Below are positions 6,524 to 12,374 of a DNA stretch of 12,374 bases, in pieces. The stretch is taken from the NCBI GenBank assembly GCA_025965735.1, contig JAOPWK010000296.1, positions 1-12,374 of the forward strand. Direction: 5' to 3'. A model generated the notes under the pieces. That model made no database searches. It worked only from the letters and a program-made list of their open reading frames with translations, and was not told the DNA's origin. Position numbers and translations under genes: made by a program. Every line of letters begins with the position of its first letter. Within the stretch, counting starts at the first letter, position 1. The DNA comes from Frankiales bacterium (GTDB lineage: Bacteria; Actinomycetota; Actinomycetes; Mycobacteriales; SCTD01).

Positions 6524-6969
6524 TGGACAGCGAGCTGGTCTGGCTGCTCGTGGGGGTCGGCTTGGTCGTGGCCGAGGTGCTCACGCTGACGGTCGTGCTG
6601 GGCCTGCTCGGAGTGGCCGCGCTGACCGCCGCGCTCGTCGGCTTCCTCGGGTTCCCCCTGCTGGTCCAGGCCATCGCCTTCACCGGCTCCTCCGCCGCCC
6701 TGCTCGTCTTCGTGCGGCCGGCCGCGCAGCGGATGCTCGCCAAGGGCGACGACGCAGGCGGCAGCCGTACCGACGCCCGTGTCCTCACCGCCTCCACCGG
6801 GCTGGTCGTCGAGCGGGTCAGCGACGACGCGGGTCAGGTGCGGCTGAACGGCGAGCTGTGGCGCGCCCGCCCGTACGCCGGCGGTCCACCCGTCGAGGCG
6901 GGCCAGCCGGTGGTCGTCGCCGGCGTCGAGGGCGCCACCTTGCTCGTCTACTCCGCCGAGCTGTCCTGA
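6523..6969 (+). CDS. NfeD-like membrane protein
   Basis: This 148-residue protein belongs to the short NfeD family. It has three membrane segments (about 6-24, 27-43, 47-65) and a soluble C-terminal OB-like beta-barrel (about 88-146: TGLVVERVSDDAGQVRLNGE, then LWRARPY and GQPVVVAGVEGATLLVYS). Short NfeD proteins pair with SPFH/stomatin proteins, whose membrane assemblies they help form or stabilise, and the next gene encodes one. The GTG 6523 start is supported by the -10 box just before it. There is a 32-nt gap to the stomatin gene with no terminator, so the pair is very likely one operon. The long-form serine-protease domain of NfeD is absent. Confidence 0.88.
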   Translation: MDSELVWLLVGVGLVVAEVLTLTVVLGLLGVAALTAALVGFLGFPLLVQAIAFTGSSAALLVFVRPAAQRMLAKGDDAGGSRTDARVLTASTGLVVERVSDDAGQVRLNGELWRARPYAGGPPVEAGQPVVVAGVEGATLLVYSAELS

Positions 6970-6984
6970 ACGACGTCTGACAAC

Positions 6985-6993
6985 GGAAGAGAG
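6985..6993 (+). promoter_or_regulatory. Shine-Dalgarno fixing the stomatin start
   Basis: GGAAGAGAG ends 8 nt before GTG 7002. It is one of the clearest ribosome-binding sites in a window otherwise rich in leaderless and overlapping starts. Confidence 0.7.
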
Positions 6994-7001
6994 CTGACAC
7001 C

Positions 7002-7907
7002 GTGGACATCGCTGGCATCCTGCTTGTCGTCCTCGCGGCCATCGTCGCGATCGTGCTGTTCAAGACGGTGCGGGTCGTGCCGCAGGCCTCCGTCTTCGTC
7101 ATCGAGCGGCTGGGCAAGTACAGCCGGACCCTCGAGCCCGGCCTGCACCTGCTGGTCCCGGTGCTGGACCGCGTGCGCACCCGCACCGACATCCGCGAGC
7201 AGGTGGTCGGCTTCCCGCCGCAGGCCGTCATCACCCGCGACAACCTCGTCGTCGGTATCGACTCGGTCATCTACTACTCGATCACCGATCCGGCCGCCGC
7301 GCAGTACAAGATCGAGAACGTCGTCCAGGCGATCGAGCAGCTGGTCGTCACCACCCTGCGCAACGTCGTCGGCGGGATGCAGCTCGAGGAGGCGCTGACC
7401 GGACGCGACCACATCAACGAGCGCCTGGCCGCCGTGCTGGACGAGGCCACCGGCAAGTGGGGCGTCAAGGTGAACCGCGTCGAGATCCGCGGCATCGAGC
7501 CGCCGCCCACCATCCGCGACGCGATGGAGCAGGCGATGCGCGCCGACCGCGGCAAGCGCGCCGCCATCTTGACCGCCGAGGGCCAGCAGCAGTCCGTCGT
7601 CCTCAACGCCGAAGCCGGCAAGCAGTCCGTGGTCCTGAACGCCGAGGCCGAGCGCACCGCGACCATCCTGCGGGCCGAGGCCGACAAGGAGTCCGCGCTG
7701 CTGCGTGCGCAGGGCGAGGCGCAGGCGATCGCGATGGTCGTGCAGGCCATCAAGGAGGCGGGCGTCGACGACACGGTGCTGGCCTTCCAGCGCCAGCAGC
7801 TGCTCCCGCGCATCGCCGAGGGCGACGCGAACAAGGTGTGGTTCGTGCCGACCGACATCGCCGGCGCGCTCGGGCAGCTCGGGATCGGCGGCGGGGACAA
7901 GCGCTGA
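7002..7907 (+). CDS. SPFH/Band 7 stomatin-like protein
   Basis: This 301-residue membrane-anchored protein has an N-terminal hydrophobic hairpin or anchor (4-20), an SPFH domain (about 24-180; VVPQASVFVIERLGKYSRTL, then the conserved GLHLLVPVLDRV and the NRVEIRGIEPP segment), and a helical coiled-coil region (about 180-250). The coiled coil contains five successive 11-residue units. The C-terminus carries QRQQLLPRIAEGDANKVWFVPTD, a conserved stomatin tail. Proteins of this type form oligomeric rings that organise membrane microdomains and can shield or regulate membrane proteases and transporters. Pairing with the upstream NfeD-like gene is the classic arrangement. GTG 7002 is set by the GGAAGAGAG ribosome-binding site. 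Confidence 0.93.
   Translation: MDIAGILLVVLAAIVAIVLFKTVRVVPQASVFVIERLGKYSRTLEPGLHLLVPVLDRVRTRTDIREQVVGFPPQAVITRDNLVVGIDSVIYYSITDPAAAQYKIENVVQAIEQLVVTTLRNVVGGMQLEEALTGRDHINERLAAVLDEATGKWGVKVNRVEIRGIEPPPTIRDAMEQAMRADRGKRAAILTAEGQQQSVVLNAEAGKQSVVLNAEAERTATILRAEADKESALLRAQGEAQAIAMVVQAIKEAGVDDTVLAFQRQQLLPRIAEGDANKVWFVPTDIAGALGQLGIGGGDKR
7557..7721 (+). repeat. Five 11-residue (hendecad) repeats in the stomatin coiled coil
   Basis: Residues 186-240 divide into RAAILTAEGQQ, QSVVLNAEAGK, QSVVLNAEAER, TATILRAEADK and ESALLRAQGEA. Units two and three are nearly identical at the DNA level too (about 7590-7655). An 11-residue period implies a right-handed or straight helical rod, as known for stomatin and flotillin C-terminal regions. 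Confidence 0.8.
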
Positions 7908-7993
7908 CGCGCACGCCCGCCTGCTGGACCCCGCCGCACTCCCTCCTCGTCCACCTGCCTCCTGGTGAGGCCGTCCGGACGCAGCCCTGGGAG

Positions 7994-8305
7994 GTGTACG
8001 GGGCGGCCAGCTACCCGCCACCCACCCCGCCGGGCTTCCAGCGGGCCTACGCGCTCGGGCTGCTGCCGCCACCGCCGCCTGCCGTGCCGCCGGCGGTGCG
8101 TCCTGGGTTGTCGTCGTGGGACCGGCTCCGCCTCGCCCTCGGGCTCTGCTTCGGCGGGATCCTGCTCGGGTTGCTGCTCGGCAACGGCTTCGGCTACCCG
8201 GGCGTGCTGCAGCGCTGGGACGGCCCGGGGTGGAAGCCGCTGCCGCAGTACTGGTGGCACCACGAGAGCAGCTACTTCCGGGCGCCCGAAGTTCCCTTCC
8301 TCTAA
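7994..8305 (+). CDS. Small proline-rich single-pass membrane protein, unknown
   Basis: I do not recognise this protein. From GTG 7994 the frame encodes 103 residues: a proline-rich N-terminus (SYPPPTPPGF, LLPPPPPAVPPAV), one membrane segment (about 47-65, LALGLCFGGILLGLLLG), and a short aromatic C-terminus (W75, W80, Y86, W87, W88, H89, H90, Y94). It ends in TAA, unusual for this genome. GTG 7994 is the only ATG/GTG in frame after the stomatin stop, though a GGGAG run lies directly against it rather than at normal spacing, so the start is uncertain. It follows the stomatin gene by 86 bases on the same strand and overlaps the end of the convergent kinase gene by 4 bp. The proline-rich front plus single helix suggests a membrane-anchored adaptor, but this is only inference, and a chance frame is possible. 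Confidence 0.5.
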   Translation: MYGAASYPPPTPPGFQRAYALGLLPPPPPAVPPAVRPGLSSWDRLRLALGLCFGGILLGLLLGNGFGYPGVLQRWDGPGWKPLPQYWWHHESSYFRAPEVPFL

Positions 8306-9186
8306 GAGGGGAGCAGCACCTTCACCGCGCCCGGCCGCACGGTCACCGTGCACGGCAGCGTCCCGACGGGGTCGCCGTCGGCGAAGACGCGGAACGGCCG
8401 GTCGGCCGACAGCTCCACGACCTTCGCGCGCCGCACGTCGACGGTGGGCTCGTCGACGTGGGTGCCCTTGAACACCTTGGGGAGCGCCCTCAGGAAGGCC
8501 AGCTTCCCGGTCTCGCCGGAGGTGACGACGTCGAGCTCGCCGTCGTGCAGCGACGCGTCCGGCGCCAGGTGCATGCCGCCGCCGTACACACCCGAGTTCG
8601 CTACGGCGACCGACCAGCCGCGCAGGTCGAGCGCGGAACCGTCGACGGTGCAGCGGAACTCGGCGTGCTTCCACGTCGCAACGGTGGCCAGCGAGCCGTA
8701 GAGGTAGACGAGCTGGCCGAGCGGCAGGGTGCTGTTGAGCACGCGCTCCTGCACGTCGCTGTCGAAGCCGATGCTGGCGATGCCGAGGAACGCCGCCTCA
8801 CCGCTCGCGCTCGTGACGATGCCGAGGTCGACCGTCCGCTCGCTGCCGGAGGACAGGACGGCGCACGCGGCCAGCACGTCCTGCGGAAGCCCTGCCGCAC
8901 GGCAGAAGTCGTTGCCGCGTCCGCCCGGCAGCACGCCCATGACACCGCCGGTCTCCGCGACCACGCCGGCCACCCGGCCGACGATGCCGTCGCCGCCCAT
9001 GGCCACGGCGACCCGGTCGTCGGCGCCGGCCGCGCGGGTCAGCTCGTCGGCGTGCTCGAGCGAGCGGGTCGGCGTCACGACCAGGTCGTGCCCCGCGCCG
9101 CGCAGCGACGCCTCCACCGAGGGGAGCAGCTTCTGGGCGCGGCCGCCACCCGCGGACGGGTTGACCACGAGCTGCAGGCGGCGCAT
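8302..9186 (-). CDS. Diacylglycerol kinase family lipid kinase
   Basis: This 294-residue cytosolic or peripheral protein has the DAGK/YegS/sphingosine-kinase fold. The N-terminal VVNPSAGGGRA (7-17) and GGDG (64-67) form the nucleotide site. LPGGRGNDFCRAAGLP (86-101), VDLGIV (119-124), SIGFDSDV (138-145), APDASLHDGELDV (208-220, with D215) and FADGDPVG (268-275) follow in family order. Expected activity is ATP-dependent phosphorylation of diacylglycerol or a related lipid alcohol. Oddities: the usual GGDGT[IV]NEV reads GGDGIVGRV, and the usual DGE near the C-terminus is DGD. ATG 9186 overlaps the stop of the upstream flavoprotein by one base (TGATG), so it is the second gene of that operon. 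Confidence 0.88.
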   Translation of the reverse strand: MRRLQLVVNPSAGGGRAQKLLPSVEASLRGAGHDLVVTPTRSLEHADELTRAAGADDRVAVAMGGDGIVGRVAGVVAETGGVMGVLPGGRGNDFCRAAGLPQDVLAACAVLSSGSERTVDLGIVTSASGEAAFLGIASIGFDSDVQERVLNSTLPLGQLVYLYGSLATVATWKHAEFRCTVDGSALDLRGWSVAVANSGVYGGGMHLAPDASLHDGELDVVTSGETGKLAFLRALPKVFKGTHVDEPTVDVRRAKVVELSADRPFRVFADGDPVGTLPCTVTVRPGAVKVLLPS

Positions 9187-10826
9187 CAGGGCTCCAGGTC
9201 CGGGATCAGCTTGCCGGGATTCAGGATCCCGGTCGGGTCGAGCGTCGCCTTGACCGCCCGCAGCACCTCCACGCCGAGCGGGCCGACCTCCGCGGTCATC
9301 CAGTCGCGGTGGTCGGTGCCGACGGCGTGGTGGTGCGTGATGGTCGCACCGGTGGCGACGAGAGCGGCGCAGGCGGCGTCCTTGGCGCGCTGCCACTGCC
9401 CGACGGGGTCGTCCTCGTCGCGCGCGGCCAGGACGGTGAAGTAGAGGGACCCGCCGTGCGCGTAGAGGTGGCTCACGTGGCACATGACGATCGCGCGGGG
9501 CAGCTCCGATTGCAGCGCGCGCCGGACGGCCTCGTGCGTCGCGTCCAGCCGCGACCAGGTGGCCGACGTCTCCAGCGTCTCCACCAGGTAGCCGGCGTCG
9601 AGCAGGTCCTCGCGCAGGTACGGGCCGTCGTACCGGCCGTGCTCCCAGCGGTCGCCGACCGAGGTGCCGACGACGAAGGCGCCGTGCCGCGACGCGACCG
9701 ACAGCGACGCCTTGCGGCGGGCGGCGACACCGGACTCGGTGCCCTCCCAGCCGAAGACGGCCAGGCAGCCGCCCCGGTAGCCGCGCGCCCTCAGCACGAG
9801 CCGGCCCACGCGCCCCTTGAGGCCGCCGGTGCCGGCCAGGGCGAGGTGCGACCGGGTCTCGTCCGGGTCGGACAGGCGCGCGACGTCGGGGGCGACGCGC
9901 TCCTGCTCCATCTCGCGCAGCGCCGCGCAGCCCTCCTGCCAGGTCCTGAAGAACACGCCCTCGTACCGCTTCACGGCGGGGACCCGTCGCACCTTCACCG
10001 TGACGGAGGTGACGACGCCGAGGACGCCCTCGCTGCCGAGCGCGAGCGCCATCAGGTCGGGGCCGGCGGCGGTGGCCGCGCCGCGGCCCAGCCCGAGCGC
10101 ACCGGCGGGCGTCTGCAGCTCGATCCCCACGACGAGCTCGTCGAAGCGGCCGTAGCCGGTGCTGGCCTGGCCTGCGCTGCGGGTGGCGGCGTAGCCGCCC
10201 AGGCTCGCGTGCTCGTAGGACTGCGGGAAGTGCCCGAGTGTCAGGCCGTACGCCGCCAGGAGCCGCTCGGCCTCCGGTCCCCGCACGCCCGGCTCGAAGG
10301 TGGCGGTGAGCGCGTGCTCGTCGACGCGCACGAGCCGGTCCATCCGGCGCAGGTCCAGCGAGACGACGGCCGGGAAGCGGCCGGGCAGCGGGCTGACGCC
10401 GCCGACGACGCTCGTCCCGCCGCCGAACGGCACGACGGCCACACCCGTGTCGATGCACGCCCGCAGGACGGCCGCCACCTCCGGGGCCGAGCCGGGCAGG
10501 ACCACGGCGTCAGGAGCGTCGAGCGGCCCGCTGCTGCGCAGCCGCAGCAGGTCCAGGTAGCTGCGTCCGGCCGCCCGCAGAAGACGCGCGTCGTCGTCGA
10601 CCAGCACGTGCTCGTCGCCGACGGCGTCCCGCAGCGCTGCGGCCACCTCGTCCGGCAGCGCCGAGGGCGTCAGCGCGGGCGGACCGGCCGGCAGCGTCGG
10701 CACGGTCGCGCCCAGCTCCTCGCGCAGGAAGCCGGTGGCGTGCGGCGGGAGCCCGGTGCGGCGGGCGGGGTCGCCCCAGCCGGTGGGGGACAGGTCAGCG
10801 GGCAGCGTGGTCAACGGGGCAGGCAC
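9186..10826 (-). CDS. FAD-binding oxidase of the alkyl-DHAP synthase (AGPS) type
   Basis: This 546-residue flavoprotein of the VAO/PCMH superfamily most resembles alkylglycerone-phosphate synthase, which exchanges the acyl chain of acyl-DHAP for a fatty alcohol to form an ether lipid. Seen: an N-terminal TGWGDP segment, the FAD loop PFGGGTSVVGG (133-143), LGHFPQSYEHASLGGYAATR (197-216), LGSEGVLGVVTSVTVKVRR (263-281), YLRED then VETLETSATW (403-424), CHVSHLY (449-455), the triple histidine THHHAVG (497-503) and LDPTGILNPGKL (529-540). The triple histidine and the LETSATW region match AGPS active-site features, although no acid is proven as substrate. A D-lactate/glycolate-type dehydrogenase is the alternative. 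GTG 10826 is preferred because a promoter candidate precedes it; an in-frame GTG at 10853 would overlap the TetR start. It is followed directly by the lipid kinase gene and faces tetR-glpD. Confidence 0.82.
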   Translation of the reverse strand: MPAPLTTLPADLSPTGWGDPARRTGLPPHATGFLREELGATVPTLPAGPPALTPSALPDEVAAALRDAVGDEHVLVDDDARLLRAAGRSYLDLLRLRSSGPLDAPDAVVLPGSAPEVAAVLRACIDTGVAVVPFGGGTSVVGGVSPLPGRFPAVVSLDLRRMDRLVRVDEHALTATFEPGVRGPEAERLLAAYGLTLGHFPQSYEHASLGGYAATRSAGQASTGYGRFDELVVGIELQTPAGALGLGRGAATAAGPDLMALALGSEGVLGVVTSVTVKVRRVPAVKRYEGVFFRTWQEGCAALREMEQERVAPDVARLSDPDETRSHLALAGTGGLKGRVGRLVLRARGYRGGCLAVFGWEGTESGVAARRKASLSVASRHGAFVVGTSVGDRWEHGRYDGPYLREDLLDAGYLVETLETSATWSRLDATHEAVRRALQSELPRAIVMCHVSHLYAHGGSLYFTVLAARDEDDPVGQWQRAKDAACAALVATGATITHHHAVGTDHRDWMTAEVGPLGVEVLRAVKATLDPTGILNPGKLIPDLEP

Positions 10827-10844
10827 GGCGTACAGTGTGACACA
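10808..10844 (+). promoter_or_regulatory. Leaderless promoter of tetR-glpD
   Basis: TGGTCA (10808-10813, 4/6 to TTGACA), a 17-bp spacer and TACAGT (10831-10836) form the best promoter in the window. The ATG at 10844 follows the -10 box by 7 nt with no Shine-Dalgarno, so the RNA should begin at or next to the start codon. Confidence 0.6.
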
Positions 10845-10861
10845 TGGAGTCACAGTGTCAC
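10826..10861 (-). promoter_or_regulatory. Divergent promoter candidate for the AGPS-like gene
   Basis: Read on the minus strand, GTGACA (10861-10856, 5/6 to TTGACA), a 16-bp spacer and CACACT (10839-10834) lie 7 nt before GTG 10826. The -10 box is weak (position 1 is C). It overlaps the -10 box of the tetR promoter, so the two promoters share DNA. Confidence 0.4.
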
Positions 10862-10865
10862 TCTG
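10833..10865 (+). promoter_or_regulatory. Probable TetR operator, nested inverted repeats
   Basis: An outer inverted repeat with 11-base arms and one mismatch pairs CAGTGTGACAC (10833-10843) with GTGTCACTCTG (10855-10865). An inner one pairs TGTGAC (10836-10841) with GTCACA (10849-10854) over 7 bases. The half-site GTGAC/GTCAC occurs three times. The element covers the -10 box and start codon of tetR and the -35/-10 boxes of the opposite promoter, the usual position for autorepression by a divergently placed TetR protein. Binding is inferred. Confidence 0.65.
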
Positions 10866-11416
10866 ATCCGGTACTGGACGCCGCCCGCGCGTGCGTCCTG
10901 GACGTGGGGCTGCGCCGGACCACCCTGGCCGACGTCGCCCGCCGTGCGGGCGTCAGCCGGATGACGGTCTACCGGCAGTACGGCGACCTGTCGGCGATCG
11001 TGTCCGCGCTGCTGACCAGCGAGCTGCTCGGCCTCATGGAGGGCTGCCGTGCCGACGTGGCCGACCTGCCGACCGCGCGGGAGCGCATGGTCGGCGCGGG
11101 CGTGCTGTTCGTGGAGCGGCTGGCCCAGCACCCGCTGTGGTGCAAGGTGCTCGACCTCGACCCGGAGCTGCTGCTGCCGCTGGTGGTGGACCGCTTCGGC
11201 TCCAGCCAGCGGGCCATCGTCGCCGCGGTCGCCGAGGAGGTGCGGGCGGGGCAGACCGACGGCTCGGTGCGCGAGGGCGACCCGGAGCTGCTGGCCACCT
11301 GCCTGCTGCTGACCGCGCAGTCCTTCGTCTTCTCCGCGCGCGTCCTCGCCACGCAGCACAAGACCGAGGAGAGCAGCGGCGAGCTGCGCCGCCTGCTCGA
11401 CGGGTACCTGCGGTGA
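10844..11416 (+). CDS. TetR/AcrR-family transcriptional regulator
   Basis: This 190-residue cytosolic DNA-binding protein has an N-terminal TetR helix-turn-helix (about 10-55; AARACVLDVGLRRTTLADVA, then RAGVSRMTVYRQYGDLSAI) and a helical ligand-binding and dimerisation domain (about 60-185) without a recognisable ligand signature. It lies between the AGPS-like operon and glpD, so it probably controls both through the operator that overlaps its own start, and a lipid or acyl-CoA ligand would fit this setting. ATG 10844 is chosen because it begins 7 nt after a -10 box. Its stop overlaps the glpD start (GTGA, 11413-11416), which indicates one transcript and coupled translation. Confidence 0.92.
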   Translation: MESQCHSDPVLDAARACVLDVGLRRTTLADVARRAGVSRMTVYRQYGDLSAIVSALLTSELLGLMEGCRADVADLPTARERMVGAGVLFVERLAQHPLWCKVLDLDPELLLPLVVDRFGSSQRAIVAAVAEEVRAGQTDGSVREGDPELLATCLLLTAQSFVFSARVLATQHKTEESSGELRRLLDGYLR

Positions 11417-12374
11417 CCGGGCCGCACCTGACCGCGGCCCGCCGCGACCGCGACCTGGAGGTCCTGGCCGGGACCACGGTGGACGTCCTGGTCGTCGGAG
11501 GAGGCGTGACCGGATGCGGTACCGCCCTGGACGCCGCCTCCCGCGGGCTGAGCGTGGCGCTGGTGGAGAAGTCCGACCTCGCCCACGGCACCAGCCGCTG
11601 GTCCAGCAAGCTGGTGCACGGCGGCCTGCGCTACCTCGCCAGCGGCGACGTCGGCCTGGCGCTGGAGAGCGCCCGCGAGCGCGGCACGCTCATGACGACG
11701 ACGGCGCCGCACCTGGTCCGTCCCCTGCCGATGGTCGTCCCGCTGGGCGACGACATCAGCCCCCGCGACGGCCTCCTGTTCGACGCCGGCCACCGCGTCG
11801 GTGACGTGTTGCGCAAGGTGGCGCGGACGCCGCGCGGGGTCCTGCCCGGCCCGCGGCGCATCAGCGCCACCGAGGCGCTGCGCCTGCTGCCGAAGGTCAA
11901 GCGCAGCGGCCTGCGCGGCGCCCTGCTCGGCTGGGACGGCCAGCTCGAGGACGACGCGCGCCTGGTCGTCGCCCTCGCCCGTACCGCCGCGTCGTACGGC
12001 GCCCGCGTCGTCACCTACGCGACCGCCCTGCAGGCCGACGGCACCGGTGCGACCGTCCGCGACGAGCGCACCGGCGAGACGGTCCGCATCCGGGCGCGCG
12101 CGGTCGTGAACGCCACCGGCGCCTGGGCCGACGGGCTCGCGCCGGAGACGCGCCTGCGCCCGAGCAAGGGCGTGCACGTCGTGCTGTCCGCGGCGCGGCT
12201 GGGCCACCCGGCGGCGTCCATGACCGTGCCGGTCCCGGGCCAGCCCAACCGCTACGTCTTCGCGCTGCCGCACCCGGACGGCATCGTGCACGTCGGCCTC
12301 ACCGACGACCCCCTCGACGGTCCGGTGCCGGACGTCCCTCGCGCGGACGAGTCCGAGATCGCCTTCCTGCTGGA
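11413..12374 (+). CDS. glpD: Aerobic glycerol-3-phosphate dehydrogenase GlpD, 5' part
   Basis: The frame from GTG 11413 is open to the end of the window, giving 320 residues of a protein that normally has about 500-570. It is a membrane-associated FAD enzyme that oxidises glycerol-3-phosphate to dihydroxyacetone phosphate and passes electrons to quinone. Seen: the FAD-binding VDVLVVGGGVTGCG (23-36), EKSDLAHGTS then RWSSKLVHGGLRYL (52-75, the DAO/GlpD signature), RPLPMVVP (near 104-111), the WDGQLEDDARLV segment, the second FAD strand VVNATGAWAD and RPSKGVHVVL. The start overlaps the tetR stop by 4 nt. No frameshift is seen. In this cluster it would supply or withdraw DHAP for the AGPS-like enzyme. 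The C-terminal cap domain is outside the window. Confidence 0.93.
   Translation, partial: MTGPHLTAARRDRDLEVLAGTTVDVLVVGGGVTGCGTALDAASRGLSVALVEKSDLAHGTSRWSSKLVHGGLRYLASGDVGLALESARERGTLMTTTAPHLVRPLPMVVPLGDDISPRDGLLFDAGHRVGDVLRKVARTPRGVLPGPRRISATEALRLLPKVKRSGLRGALLGWDGQLEDDARLVVALARTAASYGARVVTYATALQADGTGATVRDERTGETVRIRARAVVNATGAWADGLAPETRLRPSKGVHVVLSAARLGHPAASMTVPVPGQPNRYVFALPHPDGIVHVGLTDDPLDGPVPDVPRADESEIAFLL

Noticed and set aside
7908..7993. Gap after the stomatin gene, checked for a terminator or promoter
   Set aside because: No hairpin with a T-run and no TANNNT box at proper distance was found; it looks like read-through spacer or an extended reading frame.
10845..10853. Alternative starts for the AGPS-like gene at GTG 10853, and a minus-strand ATG at 10845
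   Set aside because: GTG 10853 is in frame but lies inside the operator and the tetR coding region with no ribosome-binding site. The ATG at 10845 is out of frame.
9309..10964. Plus-strand open frame of 551 codons opposite the AGPS-like gene
   Set aside because: Its composition is low-complexity (RR, GG, QR runs) with no domain pattern, and the minus strand encodes a clear conserved flavoprotein.

Overview
The window is a dense, very GC-rich stretch of chromosome with strong G/C bias at third codon positions, many GTG starts (one TTG), overlapping stop/start codons and several promoters placed directly on start codons. These traits point to an Actinomycetota (actinobacterium). The gene order in the first half, DUF3710 - OB-fold protein - DUF3159 - two TrkA-type proteins - APC permease - TRAM RNA methyltransferase, is the same as the Mycobacterium tuberculosis Rv2699c-Rv2689c region, which supports the assignment. 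The genus cannot be told from the sequence alone. There are no RNA genes, insertion sequences, CRISPR arrays or attachment sites, and no gene-free stretch longer than about 90 bases.

Layout. 1-1198 (+): the tail of a DUF3710 gene, a small OB-fold protein and a DUF3159 membrane protein. 1188-2536 (-): ceoC and ceoB, two cytosolic RCK/TrkA potassium-transport regulators, coupled through a TGATG overlap. 2625-5824 (+), divergent from them: a large APC-superfamily permease that resembles the potassium importer KimA, then a TRAM-domain iron-sulfur RNA m5U methyltransferase coupled through GTGA. 5827-6483 (-): trmB, the tRNA m7G46 methyltransferase. 6523-8305 (+): an NfeD-like protein, an SPFH/stomatin protein and a small proline-rich single-pass membrane protein that I do not recognise. 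8302-10826 (-): a diacylglycerol-kinase-family lipid kinase and an alkyl-DHAP-synthase-like flavoprotein, again coupled by TGATG. 10844-12374 (+), divergent: a TetR-family repressor and the start of glpD, coupled by GTGA and cut by the window end.

Two modules stand out. The first is a probable potassium-uptake unit: two RCK subunits with no TrkH/KtrB-type pore in view, sharing an 88-bp divergent promoter region with a KimA-like permease. The ceoB leader in that region holds two mutually exclusive hairpins, one of which covers the start codon. The second is a probable glycerolipid unit: GlpD makes DHAP from glycerol-3-phosphate, the AGPS-like enzyme would use acyl-DHAP to make an ether bond, and a DAGK-family kinase would handle the lipid product. 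The TetR gene sits in the middle, and a palindrome-rich operator overlaps both divergent promoters and the TetR start codon. Between the two modules, NfeD plus stomatin form a standard membrane-microdomain pair.

Regulation visible in the sequence: at least four start codons (196, 2625, 6523, 10844) lie 6-8 nt after a TANNNT -10 box and lack a Shine-Dalgarno sequence, as expected for leaderless transcripts. All three convergent gene junctions leave no room for a separate terminator.
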